From the NCBI GenBank assembly GCA_947095585.1, contig OX352765.1, positions 78,475,976 to 78,539,975 of the forward strand: a DNA stretch of 64,000 nucleotides, read 5' to 3'. The notes beneath the pieces were generated by a model. It was given only the letters and a program-made list of their open reading frames with translations, was not told the DNA's origin and searched no databases. Shown here piece by piece: positions 42,851-53,834 of the stretch (its first letter is position 1; every line of letters starts with the position of its first letter). The stretch comes from Nephrocerus scutellatus. Taxonomy: Eukaryota; Arthropoda; Insecta; Diptera; Pipunculidae. The position numbers and the translations under genes are program-made.

Positions 42851-43486
42851 AAGTAGTAGTAGTCGTTTTTCGGAATTGAATTTTTTCATTAGTTTTTTAA
42901 ATCTTAAAAATTTAAAACAAAGAACCAAATTTACAAATCTTCATCAAAGGCCTGAATTGGATGTTTCTACGGTAAATTTGGTTAAACTACGAGGAACCGC
43001 AGAGAATATTCAAGAGGTCTTTTCGCTCGTCCTTGGTGCAATGTTTGGCATTGGAGCTTATCGGCTCGATAGTTGTGCGTGCCTTTTTCGTTTGTTAGGC
43101 CTGGTACTACAAACGAATCCGGTACCATTCACTGTCGACTTGTCGGCATTCAAGAAAGAAGTCAGCTAGTTCCTGCTGAAAGACCGAATTTTTCAATGGA
43201 GGTTCCAAGAATTTTGAAGGCTCACGTATGTCATTTTTTTTGTAATATTTTCTTGGTCAAGGTTTTTTGTAGTTTTCCTTGACCATGATCCATTCATTAA
43301 AGCATTTGTTTTTGCTTTTTTCAATGAATCAGGGAGAATTCCGAGAAAATAATTTGGAACCGGCTACAAACGTGAGGAATGTGATATATTGCAAATCACA
43401 TTTCTCCGATTTAATTCTTATCTTTAATAAAGGGCTTAGCCCACCTTATTAAACACCACAATAAGTTTAAATACAAAAAAAAAAAA
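42851..43486 (+). mobile_element. Polyadenylated retro-insert of unknown origin inside the RT-motif array
   Basis: A 636-bp insert placed exactly between CAAGGCAG and CATT of the repeat unit. It ends in AATAAA (43,437) and a run of 12 A's (43,475-43,486), hallmarks of target-primed insertion of an RNA copy in plus orientation. The first half has a 97-codon frame (VSTVNLVKLRGTAENIQEVF and PFTVDLSAFKKEVS) that I do not recognise; it could be the C-terminus of a LINE or a processed transcript. At most one base of target duplication is visible. Confidence 0.75.
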
Positions 43487-43672
43487 GCATTTTTGTACCG
43501 ATGCGGTTTTTTTTTATTTCAGATCTTCCTGCCACAAAATGGCTACAAAATACTACTTCATAAGTAATCATAGCCAAGTATTAAGCTCGAAGTGTATAAG
43601 GCTGGTGTTCCTCAAGGCAGCATTCTTGTATCAATGCTAATTTTTTTTACTTTTTACTTCAGATCTTCCAAT
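43487..43672 (+). repeat. RT-motif tandem repeat, continued
   Basis: Resumes with GCATTTTTGTACCGATG and one further unit with GGTGTTCCTCAAGGCAGCAT at ~43,614. That unit lacks about 30 bp of the usual AGAACTTGATCACAGGAATG region, giving a spacing of about 144 bp once the insert is removed. Confidence 0.8.
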
Positions 43673-45470
43673 AGACCATAAATTGAACAACTCTGTGTTT
43701 AGTAATTTTCTTTAATTAAATCAATAATTGAAAGCTTTTACAGTTTTTTTTTACAATGCTATGCTGTAAATGAAATTACTCCAAGAAAAACAAAAAACTG
43801 ATGAAAAAATTTGCACTTCCTCTAAGAAAATTCCAAATTAAAACCACAATCGGTTGTCACTTTCCATCGTACTTGTAATAACTGTCAAATTAAATGATTA
43901 AGATAAACGACAATATTGCGACACAAAGGTCAAAATTTTGAGGAATTTTCCTCGGAACAGTCTTCCGCCTCCGCCGCCTACTTGCTGCTTCTCGACGATT
44001 CAAGATTCGATTACGTGTTAGGACCACAACAACAAAGCATTTTTTTTCTCTGCTAGCCACGATCTGCGTCATATTCAACATGTTGGCCATGTTTCTCGCA
44101 GCTTCTTCGTCACAACAATGTTTTCATCGAGATCCCATCATCTTTGTCAGTTCAGAGTCCCCGTCTAAACACATTGCGAGTGCCATGCTCACGAAGGGAA
44201 ACCCTCATGATCATCATCTCATAAACATCAGAGAGCCATCATTGTCCAGAAGAAACTATGGAATTTATAGTGTTGTCGAGACGGATGAGTTTGTTCGTTT
44301 GGCGCGGCCTTCTTCGTCGCCGTCGCCGTCGTCTGCTCACTGAAATGCATTGCAGTGCATTTATTTCATCATTTTCACTGATCTTTGATCAACTCCTCAT
44401 CGTTATGGCGTGGAGAGTGTAACGCTTGAGTTGCGCTGCGTCCATCGTTGTACCTTCCGTTCCAATCATGTTCAACGTGATGTTGTTTCAGAGTTTTTGC
44501 TTTCATCTACTGAGCGCATGTACAGCTGAAAGGGTGATGCTGGGATGCATGTTTGGTTGGCTGGTTGCTTGGTTGCTTGGTGGGTTGAATTTTTTGAGCC
44601 ACAACCGCAGATGACTTAAAGCGATTAATCTCGAGCTGCTTAGCGTTGGCTCGTACTGCACGCGCTTTCTTCCACCATTCGTTTTGCTGTTCAAGTACTA
44701 GACCAAGTGTACATAGCTCTCCGCTACATGTACATACTCGTACATAAATAAATGTAAGGTAATAGGAAAAAAATATTAAATCACAAAACACTAAACAGGA
44801 CTCACCAAACAGAAACAACAACAACAACTGTCGAAGACACGAGAGCGCAAAAAACGAACACCAAAAATAACTCTTCACGACCTCAAGTGGATGGTGCTGG
44901 CGATGACGATGATGATGATGGTGACGATGATGTGCATCACACACCGCCACGATGACGATGATGGAACACGGAGGACTGCTGCATGCCTGCTTACATTTTT
45001 TTTGGCCAACTAACTGGCCCTTAAGACCATCAGACTTCCAAGATCATCATGCAGCAGCACCTACACAGATATATATGTGTACAGCTTTGTAACTAAATCA
45101 AAGCCTTATATCGCTGCCCACTAACTAGCAGACTCAGCCTCAGCTGAAAAGCTGGAAAAAAATTATAACAAGGGCCAATATGTACAATGTCTGCTGGCCT
45201 CTAAGACATGATGCGCATTCAATGTTGACTAACATGCCCGCATCGATTGTAGTTTCGCTGGAATGTGAAGGTACCAATGTTTCTGTTTAGATTTTTAGAT
45301 TAAGTCGTCTGCTCTTAAGGTGAAAAAATCTTAACTAAAAATTACAATGCTACGAATGCTGAAGCATACTCCAGAGGGTCTCATATGGTATCGAAGTGTT
45401 AGCGAACAAAATGCTGTAGTTCCGATAATTATGAAGCTATTTATTTAATGTTATAAGACAATGTTACATA
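43673..45470. other. Non-coding DNA with simple repeats
   Basis: (GAT)n/(ATC)n near 44,895-44,925 and GGTTGCTTGGTTGCTTGG near 44,563. Frames of 60-147 codons overlap on both strands and lack motifs. Nothing supported as a gene. Confidence 0.5.
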
Positions 45471-45474
45471 CATT

Positions 45475-45600
45475 TCATATAAAAATTAATTCGTTATCTC
45501 TGGTGCGGATTATCGCATTAAGTGTTTCGATGAAGGAATTGCACACTGCATGAATGTAAGCCCGTAAAGTTTGTTGCCAATCCCCTAACACAGGGTTGAC
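45475..45600 (-). pseudogene. Possible C-terminal relic of a DD37D-type transposase
   Basis: Minus-strand residues HAVCNSFIETLNAIIRTR resemble the C-terminus of the maT-like transposase at 25.7 kb (AACNSFVGRLKAIIAA). About 20 residues only; no catalytic motif nearby. Confidence 0.35.
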
Positions 45601-46018
45601 TTCAATTCCTCCACACATTAATACTTTTTGCTGACACATTATTATAGCTGTAGTGGGTAGATGTGATAATCCAAAGAACTCAACCCGTAGGATCTTTGCA
45701 TTCGTTCCCACCATTCAAATCTCCCAAGCCATCCCAAAGCGTTCATCCTTAGCCTGGAAAAAGCAGGACAGCTACAAAGGAATTATAAAGTTGTTTCTAT
45801 TCCTCGAGGTATGACTTACATATTTGATCCAATAATCCAATATAATTCCCAACTTAAACATATGACTTCCAGTCGCGTCATGCCGTGTAACTTAGCTGAC
45901 CAAAAGTTCATTTAATTTTTTTTCACACGTCCATAGACGAAAGTGACTGTTTCGTACGCTATAAACTAGCCTCGAAAGTAGCCCATAACAACACTAGTTA
46001 TGTTATGATATAAACGTC

Positions 46019-46250
46019 TTTTGTTATTTACTACAATCTCAGCGAACACATTGCGCATGAGCAAGAATTCTCTTTTGTTTGTCGTTTGTGATTTCTGCTT
46101 CTCTCTCGATTTAGCAGAAAAACCGGTTTGGACGCGTGAAAAATTCATTTCTTTGTTATTTACTGCAGTCACAGCGACCCATATTCTCACATTTCTGCTT
46201 CTCTCTCGATTTAGCAGAAAAACCGGTTTGGACGCGTGAAAAATAGCGTA
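46019..46250 (+). repeat. Tandem duplication
   Basis: TTTGTTATTTACTRCARTC with CAGCGAMC occurs at 46,019 and 46,150. ATTTCTGCTTCTCTCTCGAT and the following ~34 bases are identical at 46,091 and 46,191. The offsets of 131 and 100 bp show a duplicated unit with about 30 bp lost from the second copy. Confidence 0.85.
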
Positions 46251-46589
46251 CATGACTTGCAGAAAAGTGACCATCGTGCTCGTCAAGCTTCGACCTCGCA
46301 CAATAAACTCCACTTTCCTTGCTCGTTATGTAATATACTATTTTATAATTTGCGCACCCTTATAATGGCCGGCTATATGATTGGCACAGCGTGGGCGTTA
46401 AAGAAAATGAGGAGAAAAGAGGAGATGTCTATGCGCTTGTGTTTTGAATGTCTGTGGATCATAGTAATGTGGAAAGAGAGAGCATAACGAAGCATTCCAC
46501 ATACGTGTTGTACGACTGAAGAACGAATACCTTTAGAGCGCCACGAGTATTTCGGTTGAATTCAAGGAGAGGTGGCATACATCTGGCGT

Positions 46590-46921
46590 ACATACCAAGA
46601 ATTGTGAGATTTTACAGTTTCTTCGAGGTAAATGCCATTAATGGATAAGTGCATGGAATCTAGGATTCGCTTCGACGACAGGAGACATCATTTGGTTTTG
46701 GAATCGTTAAATTCTACTCGATTGTTTTCTCCCCATTTTATTATGCTGTCTAGGTCAGAATTTAATGTGCTTAACATACGTAGTTGTTTGAGCTCCACGT
46801 GAGAAGTGGAGGGACGTTCCTCAAACATATATGAGACTCTGAGAGTGCTGTCATCAGCGAAAGAGTGAATTGGATTAGAAGTCACAGATAAGAGATCATT
46901 AATAATAAAACAGAAACCCAT
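46590..46921 (-). pseudogene. T1 LINE, 3' half of an interrupted copy
   Basis: Minus strand: INDLLSVTSNPIHSFADDST (FADD intact), EERPSTSHVELKQLRMLSTL, SDLDSIIKWGENNRVEFNDS, then SKRILDSMHLSINGI. Its upstream part is at 47,556-48,390, on the other side of a TR-A element. The 3' end is truncated at about 46,590. Confidence 0.85.
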
Positions 46922-47555
46922 AAAAATTTTAATTTTTCATGTAAATTCTCTAATAGGAGATGGGTATGTGCTAAAATTTGAAGGAAATCGGGTTAATTTT
47001 TTTAAAAAAACCCGGCGCCCGGGGTCTACAAAATTTTTACAAAAAGTGTTGTCTATCGGAGATACACGCTTTATAAAATTTGAAGAAAATCGGGTTAATT
47101 TTTTTAAAAAAAATTTATGGGGTCCCACGAACCCGGCGCCCGGGGTCTCCAATATTTTTACAAAAAGTGTTGTCTATCGGAGATACACGCGTTTATAAAA
47201 TTTGAAGAAAATCGGGTTAATTTTTTTAAAAAGAATTTATGGGGTCCCACGAACCCGGCGCCCGGGGTCTCCAATATTTTTTACAAAAAGTGTTGTCCAT
47301 TAGACATACACATGTGTATAAAATTTGAAGAAAATCGAGTTATATTTTGTAAAATATTTGTATGGGAGCACCCCAACCCCGTGGCCCGTTGGGCCTCAAA
47401 TTAATAGAAAGTGTTGTCTTCCGAAATACAGATGTGTGCAAAATTTCAATAAAATCGGGCCTTGGGAAGTAGGTTAAAAATTGATCGCAAGATTCCACGA
47501 CAGACGACCGACGACCGACCCACGGGCAAGTGAAGTTAATATAGAGAATTTAAAA
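46922..47555 (+). repeat. TR-A element inserted in a T1 RT frame
   Basis: The copy with the best-defined borders. Left end AAACCCATAAAAATTTT, then CATGTAAATTCTCTAATAGG, then about four monomers that are over 90% identical to each other (GAAGAAAATCGGGTTAATTT, GGGGTCCCACGAACCCGG and CGCCCGGGGTCTCC repeated). The right end is TAGGTTAAAAATTGATCGCA, GACGACCGACGACCGACC, CACGGGCAAGTGAAG and TTAATATAGAGAATTTAAA. The left TAAATTCTCTA and right TAGAGAATTTA are perfect 11-bp inverted complements. The T1 RT reads LFLIF on one side and INDLLSVTSNP on the other, contiguous in intact copies. Confidence 0.92.
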
Positions 47556-48390
47556 ATGAGAAAGAGTGTCGGAGACAAAACAGAGCCCTGAGGAACGCCC
47601 AGCATTTAAATGATGTACTTTAGACTTGAAACCGTCCAATACAACTTGAATTGAACGGCTCCTAATCCAGTGAAGCAGTTTTTTATCGCACGCATTTTGG
47701 TGCCAAACTCTGTCAAATGCCTTGGAAATATCAAGTGTAACAGTTTTGCTTTTACGAAATTGATGCAAAGACTGGTTCCACTTATCAGTGAGATATGCCA
47801 TCAAATCACCAGTAGAACGTTGCCCACAAAATCCGTACTGCCGGTCAATGAGGATTTCCTTGGTCTTCAAGATATTTCTTAAGCTGCTAATTGATCAGCG
47901 TTTCCATGACCTTGAAAAGAATGGATGTAAGTGCTATTGGTCGGTACGAAGAAGGAGTAGACGGTTCGCCTTTTTTGGGTATGGGCTGGACAAAGGCTGT
48001 TTTTCAATTTCCCAGGAAGAGCCCAGAAGAATAGTAAAGATGGAAAAGCTTACGCAATGCTAATGGCTTGGAAGAACATCTCTTCAGAACTAATGGGGAC
48101 CTGACATACTCTGAGATCGTTTAAAACTCTGGCAACTGCACGAGTACGAACATTGAGTTTTCAATACCCGGAGGTACAGGCGGTAGCAATGAACAATCTC
48201 CAATACAGCAAACAAGATTGGCTTTGTCTTTAGAGCTGATAACTGGAATGCCATTATAAATGAGCATTTGAATCGACGACGAGGCGGTATTTTTGATTCT
48301 TTTCACGAATGACTAATGTCGTAGGCGAATTTGACTCGTAGAAGATGGCTAATTTGGAATTTATTTCGTTTTCCTCAGTAGGGTTTAGTT
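47556..48390 (-). pseudogene. T1 LINE, 5' half of the interrupted copy
   Basis: Minus strand: IKNTASSSIQMLIYNGIPVI (pre-RT), a frame-shifted QPIPKKGEPSTPSSYRPIAL, LTSILFKVMETLI, QYGFCGQRSTGDLMAYLTDK, TVTLDISKAFDRVWHQNA and RSIQVVLDGFKSKVHHLNAG. It ends at LSPTLFLIF next to TR-A. No endonuclease; 5' truncated near 48,390. Confidence 0.85.
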
Positions 48391-48680
48391 TTTAAGTTCA
48401 CGTGTCGTATTACAAACCAACAGACATTCATTTTTATATATATAGATAATAGTACGTACAAAGCAGCGCAGCACATACCACACAGTCAATAATATGACGC
48501 TATATGGTGTGATGTTCGTACAAAACACAGCAGAGAAATCAACGTAGCGAACAGTGCAGCACACAGCACACAAGCATTATGATGCCGCTTTAATCTTAAA
48601 TATATTTTTTGGTCAATTGTTATATATAGCCTTAATATATAAAGATATGTCTTCTTTATACTTTTTTATAGACCTTTTTG
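48391..48680. other. Short non-coding stretch
   Basis: AT-rich with a TATATATA run near 48,437. Nothing recognised. Confidence 0.4.
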
Positions 48681-49862
48681 AGTTCTACCACTTTTCTTCT
48701 AACTCTTCCCCAATTGCTGTGGTTCCTCGTCAACTGTTCTGCACCATGTATTTCTCGGACGACCCGTTCTTCTACCATCCTGAGATAACGAATTCCATTG
48801 CATTGCGTAGATAACTATGGAACTGTCGCTTTTTCGGAGTGTATGACCAATCTACTAACACTTCCGTCGTTGGATGGTTGGTTCCTGACCCGTTCTCTGG
48901 TAAAGATGTTCGTTGGAGGTACGGTTAGGCCAGAAAACCCTTTAGATCTCTCGTAGGCACCTATTTACGAACGTTTGTAATCTTTTTGTGATAATAGCGG
49001 TCAGCTTCCAAGTGCTGCACCCATACAACAGCACAGATTCAACATTTGAACGGAACAGTCGCAACTTGGTGTTTAATCTGATCGCATTGCTTCGCCATAT
49101 GATGGACATCATTCCAAACACTGATTTGGGTTTGCCGATTCAGTTGACAATGTCCTGTTTGGTTCCACCTTCGGTCGAGACAATACTCCCAAGATATTGG
49201 AAACTCTCTACTCTCTCTATCGGTTGTCCAGCAATGTTAACTTGAGTTACTGAGTTAGTGCCGAGGTTGATGATTTTGGTTTTGGCAGTTTGAAGATTAA
49301 TAAACCCGCAACATTTGCCTCCCTTTCCACATTTGTTGTCATTTGGTGCAGCTCCATAATCCTGTGAGAGAGTAAACAAACATCGTCAGCGTAGTGCAGA
49401 TCTGCGTAGTGCAGATGTTTGAGTTGAGATGTGTTTCCAATACATAATGCTGCGCGAAGCACATCGCTTATCACCAACAAAAAGAGTATCGGCGATAGAA
49501 TGCAACCTTGTCGTACCCCACTTAAGATCTCGAATTCCTCTGACAGCTTTCCTCTATGCAGCACATGACATTTAGAGCCATCATAGGTTGCTCTAATAAT
49601 AGCTATTAGTTTATCGGGTATACTTCTCCTGCGCAAGGCGAGCTAGATAAACTGTCTGTTGACACTGTCAAACAACGCCTTCTCAAAATCGATGAACAGC
49701 AGGTGCAGTGGTGACCGGAATTCAACGCACTGTTCAATAATGACCCGCAGGGTGTTTATGTGGTCTACACAGGAGGATCCAGTGCGGAAACCTGCTTGTT
49801 CGGCATCGAGTTTATCTTCCAGATGTTCCTTAATGTTCCCCTAGGAGGGGAAAGGATACTAA
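48681..49862 (-). pseudogene. RTE-2 LINE, RT with C-terminal domain
   Basis: Minus-strand order: EHLEDKLDAEQAGFRTGSSC, INTLRVIIEQCVEFRSPLHL and LFIDFEKAL(F)DSVNRQ (motif A, frameshifted) at ~49,850-49,640. Then IPDKLIAIIRATYDGSKCHV, SEEFEILSGVRQGCILSPIL and HYADDVCLLSHRIMELHQMT (YADD intact, ~49,375-49,390). Then AKTKIINLGTNSVTQVNIAG, VESFQYLGSIVSTEGGTKQD, a shifted YGCSTWKLTAIITKRLQTFV and RTGRPRNTWCRTVDEE. Same lineage as the 6.0-7.5 kb copy. A few shifts and one short duplication (HYADLHYADD). Confidence 0.85.
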
Positions 49863-51300
49863 CAGGTAGCCAATAACCTTTCTCTACCTGGCAATAGTAT
49901 ACATTAAAAATTTCATTCAAATCGTTTGGCAAATGTGGCTGATGCGTTTTACATTTTCTATCCCCGGAGAGGGGGAAGTGGGGGTGTACTATAACCGTTC
50001 TTCAACAATTCCACTGATGTTTCGCTAAATTTCAGTTTCTGTTTCCAACGATGGCACTCTAGTTTCTATAGTTCACTTTTCTTCAGGAGCTCGATAATTA
50101 AACCTCCTGTCAGTGTCGAGTAAATTCATTCGGTATTCAAACTTCATTGAATTTGTAAATCGGCATCCGCTTGAAGAGTTTTGGAGTTGATGTAGACGAT
50201 GTTTTGTTGTAGCAGTGGTTTCCGGATTAAAGACAACTTCAGCAATGCTAAAAATATTGCTGTTCAATTCAGTTCAAAATTGTTAAAGCAAAAATTTAAT
50301 ATATGCAGAAATGCAACACTTTGGCACCTTTTTAATTTTCCTCTAAAAAAATGAATTTCTTATTGCCATAATTTGATAGCTCTGCCTTTTTGTGCAAAAA
50401 TGCAGCTACCGAATTAACGACGACGATGTGTACTGAGCCGATTATCAACAAAGACCAATATTGATTAAAGCCCAAACTACAGAGAGAGGAGACACAGGGA
50501 AAATGTTTGCAAACCTTCAATTATCAAGCAATTTTCAAGTCACAGCACAGCACCACGACACACCACAAGTGAAGAGACCTACGGCGGCGGCAAATTATTC
50601 ACAGCTGTTAGTCGAAATTATAGGTTTAAGGTTCGCGGCGATGCCTTTATACTTTTTGGCCAAATACCAATTTTTTTTGAAAATAAGCCGCCGAACATGT
50701 AATTTCCATTTAAGTAGAAGTTGCATTACTGCGAATTGTTTGGCGAGTAGAGGAGTTTCACCGAAGCCGACTTGAGGCTTCTTCTTGTTGTCGTCGTCTT
50801 CCCATTTCATTCTTCTTCTTCTTCTTCTTCTTCTTCTTCTCACCTTATTAAGGTCTTACTGCAATGTTTGCATTTAAATTTTTTTAATACTATGTTGCGT
50901 CTTTGGTTGGTCGCGGAACACCGCAAATATCAAATTATTAGTAAGAAAAGTATAGGTCTTTGGTTAAAAAGGTAAATAAATATTCAAAAACTGACTGACG
51001 TTTAGCTTAAAATCTCGCAGTTCTTCTTGTTAATTATGGGCTTAGCTTACATAACTTTTAGTAATGACCACTGACTAATTTATCAAAATTGCAGTTCAAA
51101 CAAAAGTGCAGGTCTCTTGTGGAATCGTTGTGTGTTTTCAGTTATGGTCTTTAAGTGATTAATAACAATTACAACTGTTGTCCTTGAATTGATTTTTTCC
51201 AGTCACAAAAACACAAAGGTACAAGATGCAATACAAAGAAAATAAAAAGAAATGGTATAGGCTTTGCCTTCTACACCGCCGCAGGTGCTTTCAGCGTGCC
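49863..51300. other. Non-coding DNA with (CTT)n
   Basis: (CTT)n at about 50,807-50,840. No gene recognised. Confidence 0.5.
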
Positions 51301-51304
51301 AACG

Positions 51305-51838
51305 TCTGCTCAAAAGATTCCAAAAAGACCCACAAAAGACCCTTAAAAGGCTTTTAAAAGACCAACAAAAAATTCCGAAAAGACATCCCAAAAGACCGTC
51401 AAAACATTTTCAAAAGAACCCCAAAGGGGGAAAGAAAAGAAAGAATCCCAAAAGTCCTCTTAAAATACCCTCAAAAATACCTCATAAAACCCCGTTAAAG
51501 ACTCCAAATATTCCCCCAAAACACCATCTAAAGACCCCCTAAAATACTCACAAAACCCCCCAAAACATTTACAAAAGACCCTTAAAAGACTCTCAAAAGA
51601 CCGCCAAACTACCCCCAATAAAACCCCAAAAAGGCCCACAAAACCCAAAAAAGACCAACAAAGGACTCTCAAAAGACCATAAAAGGACCCCAAAACCCTT
51701 TCAAAAGATCCTCTAATGACCCCAAAGTTCCACCAAAATACCCTCAAAAGACTCCAAAATTACCTTCCAAAAAACTCCCACCCAAACCACCTAAATACCC
51801 CCAAGAGACCCTCAAAAGGCTCGAAAGTACAACCAAGA
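51305..51838 (+). repeat. 11-bp minisatellite with phased A-tracts
   Basis: About 530 bp of diverged units close to AAAAGACCCTC, almost always 11 bp and sometimes 10 or 12. Roughly 47 units. The plus strand is nearly all A and C with few G and T. A run of three to six A's starts each unit, so A-tracts recur at one helical turn. The open frame across its first part (Lys/Pro-rich) reflects the period and not a protein. Confidence 0.92.
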
Positions 51839-51879
51839 TGTTAAAAAGCTTTTAGTGGTGTGTGTACTAGATATTTGGT

Positions 51880-52310
51880 TGATCAACACTGCGTAGCGGA
51901 CAGTGAAAAAATTAAATCATCGTGTCGCACTTTCGTAACGCTTTCAATTTCACCCTCTCAAACGGTTGACGTGATAAGTTGTGAAGCTTCATCTGCATTA
52001 TTGTTGGAAGAGCAGGTTGAACTATCATATGAGCTAAAAAATTGGTTCAGGAGCTCACAGTTAGCGTTTTTGAAGTGCCATAGTAGCCTCTTACGAATAG
52101 GCTCTTAATGGGATGGACTAATTGAAAATTTGGCTATTACCAGAGCCTTGTTGGAAAGTCCAAATGGATCAGATACATCAGTTGAATAATTATCTGGCAT
52201 AGAAGTAAGAAATAAATCTAATTGGTGAGGTGATTGACCTGTTGTATCGGGATATCTAGTTTGCTTATCGATGAGTTGGGTGAGAAGATTGATATTTGAA
52301 GAGATCCATG
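51880..52310 (-). pseudogene. LINE endonuclease-end relic
   Basis: Minus strand: LTQLIDKQTRYPDTTGQSPH followed by QLDLFLTSMPDNYST (the LDLFLTS end of LINE endonucleases), then linker-like residues over several frames to ~51,880. Not T1 in sequence. Orientation is opposite to the IL copy that follows. Confidence 0.7.
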
Positions 52311-52329
52311 TGGATTGCGCTGCACGCTT

Positions 52330-53765
52330 GTCTTCTCCTTCGCTTCTCGGAGTAATCTTTGACTGGAAGCTTAGTTGGAAGGCTAACATAGAGAACAGGG
52401 CTAAGAAAACGTGCGTGGCCTTCTATGCCAGCAGTAAAACCATCGACAGGAAATGGGGTCTTCAAACAAGGATGGCTCTCTGGCTGTACGGCCAATTCTT
52501 ACCTAGGGATCGCTAGTCTGGTGGCCAGCGATGAAAAAAAAGTATAATGCCACCAAACTCAGCAGATTACAACGACCAGCAGCGATCGGTACCACTGGAG
52601 CAGCTCTACGGTCATATCCGACCGAGGCTCTTAACACCCCACATCTATTACCTCCTGACATACTTATCAAGTATGTTGCAACATGCAGTGCAGCACGACT
52701 CAGACAATCTGGGTGGTTTGCTTATACACCATACGGGCACTGTAATATATTGCAGACAGTATCTGAAGGTATGATACCATCATCTACTGACTACTGCATC
52801 TATAAACTTAGCTTCAACTCCTCATTCGGCGGGGAGTTTCCTACCAGAAGAAAAATAGAAGGATGGGGCAGTAACGAGGCAATTTGACGCAACAATATTC
52901 ACTGAGGTATCCAGGATAAAGGATGGAGTCGGTGCAGGTATCTTCTCGGATGATCTAAACCTTTCAAGGTCATAGTCATATAAGCTGCCCAATTCAGCTA
53001 GTGTCTTTCAGGCAGAGATCCTGGCAATTAGAGAGACCTGCAGGGCACTAGGGCTCAGTATCGCTCTAATTGGAAGGGTTGGCTTATGTGTTGATAGAAA
53101 ATCTGGCATTACTTTTGAGGTTATGATGGTCACATAAATCGACCACCATAAACTCGAAACTAGTACAACAGTTCCAAGAAGAATTGGCCTCCATCAGCCA
53201 ATTCCGGGACATCACCATAGTATGGGTGCCGGGGCAAAGTAATATACATAGAGAGAAATTGGAGGGCGGACGGATTGGCTAAGATGTGCGTCGCTATGGA
53301 GAGGGTTAGCTGTCCAATGAGCTCAATGTGCCCAAGTAACAAATTCTCACCTTTTGCAATACTTAGTCACAGCTCAGGTGGAGCATTCTTTTGAACTTTG
53401 CCATATTAAGATTGGTGTGGCCATCCTACATCAAAAGGAAAACCACCGAGTTGTTATCTAGAACCCGGAAAGATGTTGCCAGAATTGTGGCTATCAGCAT
53501 GGGACACTGGCCAGTAGTTAGGTATACCGCAGAACAACTTCTGCAGAATTTTCAAAGATAAAAATGAGAAAGAATATTTCATAGACATCCTCTGCAGTTG
53601 TCCGGCCTTAGCAGCGTCAAAAGACCACACTTTAGTTAGACCATTTTTTGCTGACCTGAAAGACCTCTCAGATTATCGAGTTGATCTCGTATCCAAACAA
53701 TACAGTCTGAATTTGAACCGCGTCAATATCCATGCTAGGTCCTTCGCAGTATAGCGAGGTTCATC
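52330..53765 (+). pseudogene. IL LINE fragment 3: RT thumb, RNase H and C-terminus
   Basis: Starts with LGVIFDWKLSWKANIENRAK and KWGLQTRMALWLYGQ (RT thumb). Then KKYNATKLSRLQRPAAIGTT, LNTPHLLPPDILIKYVATCS and GHCNILQTVSEGMIPSSTDY (linker). RNase H relics follow: FTEVSRIKDGVGAGIFSDDL (FTDGS changed), SVFQAEILAIRETCRALGLS, then shifted VWVPGQ-type residues. The C-terminal block LAISMGHWPVGRYTAE and CSCPALAA-type residues run to a stop at ~53,752. It differs in sequence from IL fragments 1 and 2. Frameshifted. Confidence 0.8.
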
Positions 53766-53834
53766 ACTCTACCTACCCTGTAGAGTGAGACGTTGTCACA
53801 TCAAAATGTCATTCCAATTAGCTCGCCTCTTTTC

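Noticed and set aside
45590..45650. 2A-like peptide (GGIEVNPVLGDW resembling GDVExNPGP)
   Set aside because: The essential C-terminal NPGP is absent and there is no adjoining LINE ORF; too little to support.
46922..47555. TR-A as a classical Helitron
   Set aside because: I see no 5' TC start, no 3' CTRR with hairpin and no Rep/helicase coding; only the Helentron-like architecture fits, and that is left as inference.
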